This document shows positions 34,573 to 43,799 of a stretch of DNA of 64,000 nucleotides, piece after piece (the first letter of the stretch is position 1; every line of letters begins with the position of its first letter). The notes beneath the pieces are model-generated. The model searched no databases and was not told the DNA's origin. It saw only the letters and a list, made by a program, of their open reading frames with translations. A program made the translations under genes and the position numbers. Source of the DNA: Rubrivivax sp. (lineage in GTDB: Bacteria; Pseudomonadota; Gammaproteobacteria; Burkholderiales; Burkholderiaceae_C); the NCBI GenBank assembly GCA_021300575.1, contig JAJTDM010000015.1:1-64000 (forward strand), read 5' to 3'.

Positions 34573-36298
34573 GAGCAGCGCTGCAACCCCCGTGAATGGC
34601 GATGCGGGCCCTGCGGCCGCAACGCTGCAAGCCCTGACGGAACGCTACTGGCAGTTTCTGCGCCACGAGTTCCCGCTGAACGCCCTCACGGCAGGGCAGC
34701 CGGCAGACGACCCCACGATGTTTCGCGAAGGCCCCGAGGACTTCGCCCGCCGGGCCGAGGCGGCACGTGGCTTGCACGCGGAACTCGGCGGCATCCCGCT
34801 GGCAGGCCTTTCGCAGCAGGACCGCATCACCCACCGCCTGTTGGAACGTGAACTCGCCGACTTGCAGGATTTGCACGCCACCGCCTCGCACCTGCGGCCC
34901 TGGCTGCTGCCGGCGGGGCCGGAATTCAACACACAGTACTTCGCCAACCTGACGCAACTGGCCGACATCGCAGAGGCACAGCGCTACCTGGAGCGCCTGG
35001 CCACGCTGCCAGCCTACTTCCGCGACGTGCAGGCCTGCCTGGACGAGGGCCTGGCACGCGGCATCCGCGCACCGAAGGCGGTGCTCGCGGCAGCCGCCGC
35101 CAACCTGCGGCAGGCCGCGCAAGGGGATGCAGCGCGCACGGCCTGGTGCGCACCCTTCGGGCGCTCGCCGCTGTCCGCACAGGCCCCGATGGTCAACCTC
35201 GCCCAGGAAGCCGAGCGCGTGGTGGGGCAGGAGATCCAGCCCACCTTGCAGGCCATGGCCGACCACCTGGAGCATCGCCTGCTGCCCACAGCACGGGACA
35301 CCGTGTCCTGCACCGACGGGCCGCTGGGGGCCGAGTTCTACGCCTTCTGGGTGCGGCACTTCACCAACCTGCCCCTGGAGCCGGACGCCGTGCACGCGCT
35401 CGGGCTCGAGCAGGTGCGCCGGCTGGAAGATGAGATGGCCGAGGTGGCCGCGCGGGCTGGCCATGGCGGCGACCTGGGCGGCTACCGGCGCTTCCTGAGC
35501 GAAGACCCGGCCTTCCGCGAGACCTCGGCTGCGCGGCTGCGCGAACGCGTGGAGTCCCTGGCCAAGCGCATCGACGGCAAGATTCCGGCGATCCTGGGCC
35601 ACCTGCCCCGGGCCACCTACGGTGTGCAGTCCATTCCGGCAGCCGCCTCCGAGAAACTGCCCATCGCCTACGCCCAGCCCAACCCGGCCGACGGGTCCGC
35701 CGCGGGCACGTTCTGGATCAACGGCCTGCCCGACCGGGTGCCCACCTACGCGCTGGTGAGCGTCACCCTGCACGAGGCCTGGCCGGGCCACCTGATGCAC
35801 ATCGCGCTGATGCAGGAGATGATGGCATTGCCCATGTTCCGGCGGGCCAACTTCACCAAGTACGGCGCCTGCCTGGAGGGGTGGGCGATGTACTGCGAGA
35901 CGCTCGGTCACGAACTGGGGCTGTACGAGACACCGCACCAGCATTTCGGCCAGCTGGACATGGAGATGTGGCGCGCCTGCCGCCTGGTAGTGGACACCGG
36001 ACTGCACGCTCGCGGCTGGAGCCGAGACCAGGCCGTGCGCTACATGGCCGAGCGGCTGGGCCTGTCGCGCACGGCCATCGAGGCCGAGGTCGACCGCTAC
36101 ATCGCCATGCCTGCCCAGGCACTGGCCTACCAGATCGGCGGCCTGAAGTTCCGCGAGTTGCGCCAGCGCGCCCAGTCCCGGCTGGGCGACCGGTTCAACC
36201 TGCGGCACTACCACGACCACCTGATGGCTGCGGGCGCCGTGACCCTGCCCGTGCTGGAGGAGGTGGTGGACCACTGGCTGGACCGCCATGCCGCTTGA
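34565..36298 (+). CDS. DUF885 family protein, HEAxPGH putative metallopeptidase
   Basis: A 577-residue cytoplasmic protein of DUF885. The conserved HEAWPGH motif spans residues 403-409 and resembles a zinc site of the HExxH type. It is followed by the family block YGACLEGWAMYCE with its second Glu, and a later Ala/Gln-rich YIAMPAQALAYQIGG block. There is no signal peptide. Members are often annotated as carboxypeptidase-like, without proof for most. It is coupled to the M19-like gene (8-base overlap) and to the downstream hydrolase (11-base overlap), which implies that the products work on the same substrate series, probably oligopeptides. Confidence 0.82.
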   Translation: MSESSAATPVNGDAGPAAATLQALTERYWQFLRHEFPLNALTAGQPADDPTMFREGPEDFARRAEAARGLHAELGGIPLAGLSQQDRITHRLLERELADLQDLHATASHLRPWLLPAGPEFNTQYFANLTQLADIAEAQRYLERLATLPAYFRDVQACLDEGLARGIRAPKAVLAAAAANLRQAAQGDAARTAWCAPFGRSPLSAQAPMVNLAQEAERVVGQEIQPTLQAMADHLEHRLLPTARDTVSCTDGPLGAEFYAFWVRHFTNLPLEPDAVHALGLEQVRRLEDEMAEVAARAGHGGDLGGYRRFLSEDPAFRETSAARLRERVESLAKRIDGKIPAILGHLPRATYGVQSIPAAASEKLPIAYAQPNPADGSAAGTFWINGLPDRVPTYALVSVTLHEAWPGHLMHIALMQEMMALPMFRRANFTKYGACLEGWAMYCETLGHELGLYETPHQHFGQLDMEMWRACRLVVDTGLHARGWSRDQAVRYMAERLGLSRTAIEAEVDRYIAMPAQALAYQIGGLKFRELRQRAQSRLGDRFNLRHYHDHLMAAGAVTLPVLEEVVDHWLDRHAA

Positions 36299-37055
36299 CT
36301 CCGCCACCGGCGTCTTCTTCGAGATGCACGGGCCGTCCACGGGCCGGCCTCTGATGATCACCCTGCCGCTGATGGCGAGCTTTGGCGAGATCTTCGGCGA
36401 CGACCTCGCACCGGTGCTGACCGGCTACCTGGACCGCCTGACGGATCGCTACCGCATGCTGCTGGTGGACTACCCGTCCATCGGACGCAGCCGCGACATC
36501 GCACCCGCAGAACTCACGGCCGACCGCGTCTGCGCCGACCTGCTGGGCGTGGCGCGCTTCGCCGGCTTCGATCGCTTTGCGTACTGGGGCTATTCCTGGG
36601 GCGGCAACGTCGGCCTGCAGCTGGCCACGCGCACCGACCGGCTCACCGCGCTGGTGGTGGGCGGCTGGCCGGCGCTGGGCGGGCCCTACGCCGAGCTGCT
36701 GCAGGCCGCGCAGCGCAAGCTGCCCAACCCCGAGCCCTCGTCGCTGAAGGTCTTGCGCAGCCCGGCACAGTATGCGCAGTGGATCCACTACGGCCAGAGC
36801 ATTGAGGGCTGGCCCGAGCGCGAGGCCGTGTCGCGCATCGCCTGCCCGCGCCTGAACGTCTTCGGCAGCGAGGGCGATCTGGTGGAGGCCGGCATTCCGG
36901 TGCCGATCGCCTCCCGCATCCGCGAGCACCGCGGTGAACTCCTGGCCCTGGGTTGGCGCGTGCATGAGATCGGCGGACACAGCCACGCCCTGTGCATGCA
37001 GCCCGAGGTGGCCGTGCCGCCTGTACGCGCGTTTCTCGACGAGGTCTTGCCTTGA
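36288..37055 (+). CDS. Alpha/beta hydrolase
   Basis: A 255-residue alpha/beta-hydrolase fold protein. The nucleophile Ser103 lies in GYSWGG, the acid after strand 6 in the NVFGSEGDLV region, and the His in GGHSHAL near residue 235. The ATG at 36288 overlaps the DUF885 gene by 11 bases, and its stop overlaps the next gene's TTG start. It lacks a signal peptide and is probably cytoplasmic. It could be a proline-iminopeptidase-like peptidase or an esterase. The sequence alone does not tell which, and the context of peptidases favours the first. Confidence 0.8.
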   Translation: MPLDSATGVFFEMHGPSTGRPLMITLPLMASFGEIFGDDLAPVLTGYLDRLTDRYRMLLVDYPSIGRSRDIAPAELTADRVCADLLGVARFAGFDRFAYWGYSWGGNVGLQLATRTDRLTALVVGGWPALGGPYAELLQAAQRKLPNPEPSSLKVLRSPAQYAQWIHYGQSIEGWPEREAVSRIACPRLNVFGSEGDLVEAGIPVPIASRIREHRGELLALGWRVHEIGGHSHALCMQPEVAVPPVRAFLDEVLP

Positions 37056-39190
37056 GCGCCCAAGATTCCTGCCCTGCCCTGTCGCCCGACGCCCAGGCCC
37101 TGCAGGCACCCTGGCCCGGCCCCTGCGGCGGCCTGCCGCCCTACGACCGCGCCACGCCCGCTGCGCTGGCAGAGGCCTTGCCGCAGGCCGTGGCCGAGCG
37201 CCGCCGTGCGGTGCGTGCCATCGCCGACAACGCCGAGCCGCCCACCTTCATCAACACTGTGGCTGCGCTGGAGAGCAGCGCGCGCGAGCTGCGTGACTTG
37301 CATGCGCTGGCCATGTCCGTGGCCACCACCGCCAGCTTGGGCGACATGCCGGCCGTGGCGCAGCGCCTGGCACCGCTGGTGCCGGCGCTGGAGATGGAGA
37401 TCGCGCACGACCGCGCGCTGTTCGCGCGTGTCCAGGCCGTCTGGCATTCGCGGCTCACTGCCGGGCTGGACGCCGATCAGCGTCGTCTGGTGGAGGTGCT
37501 GCACCGCCGACTGCTGCGTGCAGGCGCGGCGCTGGGTGACGCCGAGCAGGCGCAACTGAAGGCCATCGACGCACGTATCGCGGTGCTGCAGTCGCGCTTC
37601 AACCAGAACCTGTTGGCTGAACAAAGCGAGCAGGCAACCTGGTTCACCGACGCGGCCGATCTCGAGGGTCTGTCCAACGCGCAGCGCGAGGCCGCAGCTG
37701 CCGTGGCCCACGCCCGAGGCCGCGCCGGCGCCTGGGCCATCCCCAACCAGCGCCCGGCAGTGTGGCCCTTTCTGCAGCACGCCAAGCGGCGCGCCAGCCG
37801 CGAGGCCGTGTGGCGGCTGTGGGCCGGCCGCGGTGGCCACGACGGGCCCCACGACAACCGGCCGCTCATCGCCGAGATGCTGCAGTTGCGGGGTGAACGA
37901 GCCCGGCTGCTGGGTGCCACCAGCCACGCACACTGGGTGCTGGCCGACCGCATGGCGGGCACACCCGAGAGAGCCCTGGCCCTGATGCACAAGACCTGGG
38001 AGCCGGTGCTCGCAGCCACGCAGCGCCAGGTGGCCGACTACCAGACCCTGGCCGATGCCGAGGCCGACGCTGCCGGCCAGCCGCGATACGCGCTCGCCCC
38101 CTGGGACCGCCTCTACCTGGCCGAGCGGCTGCGCCGCCAACGCTTCGAGGTCGACGGCGAGCAGTTGAAACAGTACCTGCCGCTGGAGCGCATGCTCGAA
38201 GCCCTGTTCTGGGCCGCCGGCCGTGTGCACGGGCTGGCCTTCGCAGCCCTGCCAGAAGCGCCGGTGCTGCACCCGAGCGTGCGGGTGTTCGAGGTCCGCC
38301 GCGATGACGAAGCGATCGGCGTGCTGTACCTGGACCTGTTCCAGCGCCCCGGCAAGATGCACGGCTCGCACCAGCACCGCCTGCGCGCGGCCGAGAACTT
38401 TCAGGGCCGCGTGCTGCCCATCTCCAGCATCGTCTCTGGCGTCCCGGCACCGCAGGAGGGCCAGCCGGCGCTGCTTCACTGGGAGTACGCCAACGTGCTG
38501 TTCCACGAGTTCGGGCACGCGCTGCACATGCTGCTGGATGGCACCCGTTATCCCTCACTCGGCAGCCTGGCCGTGGCCTGGGACCTGGTGGAACTGCCCT
38601 CGCTGCTCAACGAGTACTGGCTGCGCGACCGCGAACTGCTGCACCGCTTCGCCCGCCACCACGCCACCGGCGAGCCCATGCCCGACGCGATGCTGGACCG
38701 TCTGGAAGCCAGCCTGCAGCACGACCGTATCTTCAGCGTGAACCTGGACTACCTGGGCGCGGCCATCGTGGACATGGAACTGCACCTGCTGGCCGACGGC
38801 AGCGGCCGCGACATCGACGCGGTGGCCGTGGAGCAGGGCACGTTGCAGGCACTGGGCATGCCGGCTTGCTGGGACCTGGTGCTCTACGCCACCCACAGCG
38901 TTCACTGCTTTGCCGGGGCCTACGACGCCGGCTTGTACTCGTACCTTTGGTCCGACGTCATGGCCGCCGACGTGGCAGAGCAGTTCCTGCACTCGGCAGG
39001 TGGGCTGTACGACGCACCCACCGCGAAAGCCTGGCACGACCAGGTGCTCAGCGTCGGCCACTCGGTACCTGCCGGTGCGGCCTTCCAGGCCCTCAGGGGA
39101 AGAGACACGGACCCAACGGCACTGATGCGGAGGTTCGGCCTTGCGCCGGCGCGTTCAGCGCGCGGGGAAGGAACAACAGGGACCCCCTAA
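37052..39190 (+). CDS. M3 family oligopeptidase
   Basis: A 712-residue zinc oligopeptidase of the thimet-oligopeptidase/Dcp/OpdA family. The HEFGHALH motif begins at His485 with the second His at 489, and the next Glu ligand lies in DLVELPSLLNEYW. The C-terminal block with SYLWSDVMAADVAEQF is typical. The family cuts short peptides in the cytoplasm. The likely start is TTG at 37052, whose last two bases are shared with the TGA stop of the upstream gene. An in-frame ATG at 36992 lies inside that gene. It is the last gene of the four-hydrolase operon. The region downstream (39191-39299) holds no gene apart from a 13-codon frame behind a good ribosome binding site at 39217. Confidence 0.87.
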   Translation: MSAQDSCPALSPDAQALQAPWPGPCGGLPPYDRATPAALAEALPQAVAERRRAVRAIADNAEPPTFINTVAALESSARELRDLHALAMSVATTASLGDMPAVAQRLAPLVPALEMEIAHDRALFARVQAVWHSRLTAGLDADQRRLVEVLHRRLLRAGAALGDAEQAQLKAIDARIAVLQSRFNQNLLAEQSEQATWFTDAADLEGLSNAQREAAAAVAHARGRAGAWAIPNQRPAVWPFLQHAKRRASREAVWRLWAGRGGHDGPHDNRPLIAEMLQLRGERARLLGATSHAHWVLADRMAGTPERALALMHKTWEPVLAATQRQVADYQTLADAEADAAGQPRYALAPWDRLYLAERLRRQRFEVDGEQLKQYLPLERMLEALFWAAGRVHGLAFAALPEAPVLHPSVRVFEVRRDDEAIGVLYLDLFQRPGKMHGSHQHRLRAAENFQGRVLPISSIVSGVPAPQEGQPALLHWEYANVLFHEFGHALHMLLDGTRYPSLGSLAVAWDLVELPSLLNEYWLRDRELLHRFARHHATGEPMPDAMLDRLEASLQHDRIFSVNLDYLGAAIVDMELHLLADGSGRDIDAVAVEQGTLQALGMPACWDLVLYATHSVHCFAGAYDAGLYSYLWSDVMAADVAEQFLHSAGGLYDAPTAKAWHDQVLSVGHSVPAGAAFQALRGRDTDPTALMRRFGLAPARSARGEGTTGTP

Positions 39191-39299
39191 AGACAGGTCT
39201 CTGTCAGGAGGAGACCATGCCGCGCTCAGCCTGTCGCCAACGGCGTGCTCAGGAGTAACCGAGCGTTCATCAGCTCGTCCGAGCATGGCTTGTAAGTTC

Positions 39300-39773
39300 T
39301 CAGCCCTGCACCGGCAGTGCCGTCTCGTACTTCACCTCTCGCAGCACCACGCTGCTCCTCACGCTGGCCACACCGCTCTGGCGGAAAAGCCGCTCCTGAA
39401 GGAAGCGGTCGTAGGCCTTCATGTCGGCCACGACCACCTTGATGAGGTAGTCGCTCTCGCCCGTGGTGCTGGCGCACTCCATGATCTCGGGGCAGGTGGC
39501 CACCATGCGCTCGAAGGCCTCCACCGCCCCCTCGCTGTGGCGCGTCAGGGTGACGTGGGCCAGCACGCAGATGTTCAAGCCCAGTTTCTCGCGGTCCACC
39601 AGGGTCACCCGGGCGCGCAGCACGCCAGATTCCTGCAGCGCCTTCAGCCGCCGCCACACGGGCGTGGGCGACAGGCCCACGGCCTCGGCCAGTTGCTGCA
39701 CCGACAGCGTGGCGTCGCGCTGCAGGCAATCGATGATCCGGCGCGTGGTCTTGTCCAGCACGATTGAGCCCAT
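39300..39773 (-). CDS. Lrp/AsnC family regulator
   Basis: A 157-residue feast/famine regulator. The N-terminal HTH (LSVQQLAEAVGLSPTPVWRRLKALQESGVL) is followed by the RAM/AsnC ligand domain with VTLTRHSEGAVEAFE and ASTTGESDYLIKVVV. It is divergent from the indolepyruvate oxidoreductase gene (97 bases between starts), which is a normal target of Lrp-type regulators in aromatic amino acid degradation. An inverted repeat TTCGT-AGA-ACGAA lies 11 bases upstream of its start. The ligand is probably an amino acid, with phenylalanine, tryptophan or tyrosine plausible from the neighbour. Confidence 0.9.
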   Translation of the reverse strand: MGSIVLDKTTRRIIDCLQRDATLSVQQLAEAVGLSPTPVWRRLKALQESGVLRARVTLVDREKLGLNICVLAHVTLTRHSEGAVEAFERMVATCPEIMECASTTGESDYLIKVVVADMKAYDRFLQERLFRQSGVASVRSSVVLREVKYETALPVQG

Positions 39774-39783
39774 TGATCTCTCT

Positions 39784-39796
39784 TTCGTAGAACGAA
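39784..39796. promoter_or_regulatory. Candidate Lrp-type operator
   Basis: TTCGT-AGA-ACGAA is a perfect inverted repeat with 5-base arms in the 97-base space between the divergent Lrp and ior genes. Its length and placement resemble sites of Lrp-family proteins. It would allow simultaneous autorepression and control of the oxidoreductase gene. Confidence 0.4.
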
Positions 39797-39870
39797 TGTG
39801 CTCAATCTTAGGGTGAACACGAGCATGAACGGTGATGTACGTCCTCAGTCCCTCGCCCTAGCATGGCCGG

Positions 39871-42800
39871 ATGGACCAAACCACCCTGCGCCCCTACGAA
39901 CTGTCGGACAACCTGCGCGCCGGCTCGGGCACGGTGTGGCTCACCGGCACCCAGGCCCTGGTGAGGCTCATGCTCATGCAGCGCCAGCGCGACGCTGCCG
40001 CAGGGCTGCGCACCGGCGGCTTCGTCAGCGGCTACCGGGGCAGCCCGCTGGGCATGGTGGACCAGCAGATGTGGAAGGCCCGGCCGCTGCTGGAGGCCGC
40101 GGGCGTGCAGTTCCTTCCCGCCATCAACGAGGACTTGGCGGCCACCGCCTGCCTGGGCACGCAGCGCGTGGCGCTGGACCCGGCACGGCGCGTGGACGGG
40201 GTCTTTGCCCTCTGGTACGGCAAGGGCCCGGGGGTAGACCGGGCCGGTGACGCGCTCAAGCACGGCCACGTCTTCGGTGCCAGCCCGCTGGGCGGCGTCC
40301 TTGCGATCTGCGGCGACGACCATGGCTGCGTGTCCTCCTCCATGCCGCACCAGAGCGACCTGGCGCTGGCGCACTTCGGCATGCCGGTGCTGCACCCGGC
40401 CAATGTGGCGGAGTACCTGGAGTTCGGCTTGTACGGCTGGGCGCTGTCGCGTTACTCGGGCGCCTGGGTGGGCTTCAAGGCGATCAGCGAGGTGGTGGAG
40501 TCGGGCATGACGGTGGACCTGGATGCGGTGCCTATCGACTTCGCCCTGCCCGTGCCGCCCGAGGTCTTCAGCCCCACCCAGGACCTGCACGTGCGCAGCG
40601 TGGACCTGCCCTCGCTCGCACTGGAATCACGCGCGGCCGAGAAGCTGGACGCGGTGCGCGCCTTTGCGCGCTTCAACGCGGTCGACAAGCACGTGGTCGT
40701 GAGCCCGCGCGCCACGCTGGGCATCGTCACCGTGGGCAAGGCGCACTTCGACTTCATGGAGGTGCTGCGCCGGCTCGATCTGGACCCCAACGCGCTGGCC
40801 GCTGCCGGCGTGCGCGTCTACAAGGTCGGCCTGGTGTGGCCGCTGGAGCCCACGCGCATCGTGGAGTTCGCCCAAGGCTTGCAGGACATCCTCGTCATCG
40901 AGGAGAAGGCACCGGTGGTGGAGCGGCAGATGAAGGAGCTGCTCTACGCCCTGCCCGACGGCCAGCGGCCCCGCATCGCCGGCAAGACCACGCCCGAGGG
41001 CGCGCCGCTGCTCTCGGCGCTGGGCGAATTGCGCCCCTCGCGCATCATGGCGGTGGTGGCCGACTGGCTGGCACGCCTGAACCCGGCGCTCGACCGGCGC
41101 CACCGGGTGGTGGACTTCACCATGCCCACCCTGCTGAGCAACGCGGCTGACGCCGTGCGGCGCCAGCCCTACTTCTGTTCGGGCTGCCCGCACAACACCA
41201 GCACCCGGGTGCCCGAAGGCTCTCGTGCGCTGGCCGGCATCGGCTGCCACTTCATGGCCAGCTGGATGGAGCGCCACACCGAGGGCCTGATCCAGATGGG
41301 GGCCGAGGGTGTGGACTGGGTGGCCGCCTCGCGCTTCACCGACGCGCCGCACGTCTTCCAGAACCTGGGTGACGGCACCTACTTCCACAGCGGGCTGCTG
41401 GCCATCCGCCAGGCCATCGCCGCCGGCGCGCGCATGACCTACAAGATCCTCTACAACGACGCGGTGGCCATGACGGGCGGTCAGCCCGTGGACGGCCAGC
41501 TCTCGGTGGCCGAGATCGCGCGCCAGGTGCAGGCAGAAGGCGCCCAGCGCGTGGCCATCGTCTCCGACGACATCGCGCCCCACCAGGCCAGGGCGCTGGA
41601 CTTCCCTGCCGGCACCACTTTCCACGACCGGGCCGAGCTCGACGCCGTGCAGCGCGAATTGCGCGAGTGCCAGGGCGTCACCTTGCTGATCTACGACCAG
41701 ACCTGCGCAGCCGAGAAGCGCCGCCGGCGCAAGAAGGGGCAACTCTCCGACCCCCCGCGCCGCGTCTTCATCAACCCCGCAGTGTGCGAGGGCTGCGGCG
41801 ACTGCGGCGTGCAGAGCAACTGCCTGTCCATCGTGCCGCTGGACACCGATTGGGGCCGCAAGCGCGCCATCGAGCAGAGCTCGTGCAACAAGGACTTCAG
41901 CTGCATCAACGGCTTCTGCCCGAGCTTTGTCACGCTGGAGGGTGCAGAACTGGCCCGGCCGGCCGCGCGCCGCTGGAGCGAGCAGGACCTGGCGCGCGAG
42001 GTCACCGCCCTGCCCTCTCCCGCGCCCTGGACCTGGAGCGGGCCCTTCGACATGCTGGTCACCGGCGTGGGGGGCACAGGCGTGGTGACGGTGGGGGCAC
42101 TGGTCACCATGGCCGCACACCTGGAGGGCCACCAGGCCTCGGTGCTGGACTTCATGGGCTTTGCGCAGAAGGGCGGCTCGGTGCTGTCCTTCGTGCGCCT
42201 CGCGCCCACGGCCGACCTGCTGAACCAGGTGCGCATCGACACGCAGCAGGCCGACCTGTTGCTGGCATGCGACCTGGTGGTGGGAGCGAGCGCCGACGCC
42301 CTGGGCACGGTCAAGCACAGCCGCACGCAGATCATCGCCAACCGGCATGAACTGGTCACCGCCGCCTTCGTGCGCCAGCCCGAGGCCTCGGTGCAGGCCC
42401 CCGGACTCATGGCCAAGCTGCAGCACGCCGCGGGCGCGGACCGGGTGCGCACGCTGGACGCCCAGGCCATCGCCGAGGCCTTGTTGGGCGACACGTTGTC
42501 TGCCAACGTCGTGATGCTCGGTGCGGCCTGGCAGGCAGGCCTGGTACCGGTCAGTTTGGCAGCGCTGGAGCGCGCCATCGAGCTCAACGCTGTGTCGGTG
42601 AAGCAGAACCTGCAGGCCCTGGCGCTCGGGCGGCTGGCGCTGTCCGCGCCACGAGCGCTGCAGCACTTGGCGGGCGAAGAGAAGCCCACCATGGACCTGG
42701 ATGCGCTGGACGGGCCGCAAGGCCTGATCGCGCGGCGCCGGCGCTTCCTCGTCGACTACCAGAACGAAGCCCTGGCTCGGCGCTACGAGACCCTGGTGCA

Positions 42801-43416
42801 GCAGGTGCGTGCGGCCGAGGAGGCGCTGGGAGGCGAGGCGGCGCGCCAGCTCGACCTGACTCGGGCGGTGGCCCGGCAGTACGCACGACTGCTGGCGGTG
42901 AAGGACGAGTACGAGGTGGCGCGCCTGCACCTCGACCCAGCCTTCGACGTGGCCCTGCGCCAGCAGTTCGGACGTTGGGACCGCATCGTCCACCACCTGG
43001 CGCCGCCCCTGCTGTCACGGCCCGGGCCTGAGGGCCGCCCGCGCAAGAGGCCTTTCGGCCCCTGGGTGCGGGTGGCCTTTCGGGTGCTGGCGCGGATGAA
43101 GGGCCTGCGCGGCACGCCGCTGGACCCCTTCGGCCACACCGAAGAGCGGCGCCTGGAGCGCAAGCTGGCCCGTGATTACGAAGAGCTGGTCGAAAAGCAG
43201 CTGCTGCCCGCCCTCAAGGCCGACAACCTGGCGCTGGCCGTGCGCCTGGCCGAGGTGGTTCAGCAGGTTCGCGGCTTCGGCCCGGTGAAGCACGCTAACT
43301 TGGCCAAAGCGCGGTCAGAGTGGCATGACCTGCTAGAGGCTTGGCAGGGCCGGGCAGGCAAGCCCGTGGTCTCCACGCCGCTGGAACGCCTGGTCATCCC
43401 GCTTCGGGTGATCTGA
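39871..43416 (+). CDS. Indolepyruvate ferredoxin oxidoreductase, fused alpha-gamma
   Basis: An 1181-residue fused IorAB-type enzyme. The N-terminal pyrimidine-binding part (residues about 15-350) is followed by a TPP-binding domain with HFMASWMERHTEG and GDGTYFHSG. A ferredoxin-like insert carries Cys639, Cys642, Cys645 and Cys651 and a second Cys group in SSCNKDFSCINGFCPS. A gamma domain begins at VTGVGGTGVVTVG. The enzyme oxidatively decarboxylates aryl pyruvates from transamination of aromatic amino acids to aryl-acetyl-CoA and passes electrons to ferredoxin. Single-polypeptide forms of this length are usual in aerobic proteobacteria. It has its own Lrp-like regulator and no operon partner downstream. 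Confidence 0.92.
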   Translation: MDQTTLRPYELSDNLRAGSGTVWLTGTQALVRLMLMQRQRDAAAGLRTGGFVSGYRGSPLGMVDQQMWKARPLLEAAGVQFLPAINEDLAATACLGTQRVALDPARRVDGVFALWYGKGPGVDRAGDALKHGHVFGASPLGGVLAICGDDHGCVSSSMPHQSDLALAHFGMPVLHPANVAEYLEFGLYGWALSRYSGAWVGFKAISEVVESGMTVDLDAVPIDFALPVPPEVFSPTQDLHVRSVDLPSLALESRAAEKLDAVRAFARFNAVDKHVVVSPRATLGIVTVGKAHFDFMEVLRRLDLDPNALAAAGVRVYKVGLVWPLEPTRIVEFAQGLQDILVIEEKAPVVERQMKELLYALPDGQRPRIAGKTTPEGAPLLSALGELRPSRIMAVVADWLARLNPALDRRHRVVDFTMPTLLSNAADAVRRQPYFCSGCPHNTSTRVPEGSRALAGIGCHFMASWMERHTEGLIQMGAEGVDWVAASRFTDAPHVFQNLGDGTYFHSGLLAIRQAIAAGARMTYKILYNDAVAMTGGQPVDGQLSVAEIARQVQAEGAQRVAIVSDDIAPHQARALDFPAGTTFHDRAELDAVQRELRECQGVTLLIYDQTCAAEKRRRRKKGQLSDPPRRVFINPAVCEGCGDCGVQSNCLSIVPLDTDWGRKRAIEQSSCNKDFSCINGFCPSFVTLEGAELARPAARRWSEQDLAREVTALPSPAPWTWSGPFDMLVTGVGGTGVVTVGALVTMAAHLEGHQASVLDFMGFAQKGGSVLSFVRLAPTADLLNQVRIDTQQADLLLACDLVVGASADALGTVKHSRTQIIANRHELVTAAFVRQPEASVQAPGLMAKLQHAAGADRVRTLDAQAIAEALLGDTLSANVVMLGAAWQAGLVPVSLAALERAIELNAVSVKQNLQALALGRLALSAPRALQHLAGEEKPTMDLDALDGPQGLIARRRRFLVDYQNEALARRYETLVQQVRAAEEALGGEAARQLDLTRAVARQYARLLAVKDEYEVARLHLDPAFDVALRQQFGRWDRIVHHLAPPLLSRPGPEGRPRKRPFGPWVRVAFRVLARMKGLRGTPLDPFGHTEERRLERKLARDYEELVEKQLLPALKADNLALAVRLAEVVQQVRGFGPVKHANLAKARSEWHDLLEAWQGRAGKPVVSTPLERLVIPLRVI

Positions 43417-43463
43417 GTGCCAAAGGAGCCGTCACGGTCACTGCCAGTTCAGCCAACCGCCGC

Positions 43464-43799
43464 CTACGGCGTGACCAACTTGAGACCGAGGATGCCAGCC
43501 GCGATCAGCGCGATGCACACGATCCGAGCCGCCGTCGCTGGTTCGGCAAACAGAACCATGCCCGCCACGGCCACGCCGACGGCGCCGATGCCGGTCCACA
43601 CGGCATAGGCCGTGCCCACGGGCAGGCTGCGCAGTGCCAGACCCAGCAACCAGAAGCTGGCCCACGCCGCCACAAAGGTGAGCACCGTATAGGGCAGCCG
43701 CGTGAAGCCTTCCGAGGCCTTCATGCTCAAGGCCCAGACGGTTTCGAGAAGGCCCGCCGCAAGCAGGAACAGCCAGGCCTTGGTGTCGACCGGGGTCAT
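43464..43799 (-). CDS. SMR family exporter, SugE/Gdx type
   Basis: A 111-residue protein with four membrane helices. The Glu of helix 1 (AAGLLETVWALSMK) is the proton/substrate site. The block SLPVGTAYAVWTGIGAVG marks the SMR family, and the WALSMKASEGFTRL region is closer to SugE/Gdx (guanidinium exporter) than to EmrE. It overlaps the upstream MFS/GPH gene by four bases (ATGA). The pairing suggests that the operon compound or its breakdown product is a cation, for instance guanidinium. That is inference. The gene is convergent with ior, 47 bases apart. Confidence 0.85.
   Translation of the reverse strand: MTPVDTKAWLFLLAAGLLETVWALSMKASEGFTRLPYTVLTFVAAWASFWLLGLALRSLPVGTAYAVWTGIGAVGVAVAGMVLFAEPATAARIVCIALIAAGILGLKLVTP

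Noticed and set aside
39191-39210. GACAG-GTCT-CTGTC hairpin as a terminator of the M3 gene
   Set aside because: The stem is only five pairs and there is no run of T after it.
40627-42996. A 789-codon open frame on the minus strand
   Set aside because: It is antisense to the indolepyruvate oxidoreductase gene and has shadow-type composition.
43417-43463. Terminator between the converging ior and sugE genes
   Set aside because: No stable stem with a T-run could be found in the 47 bases.
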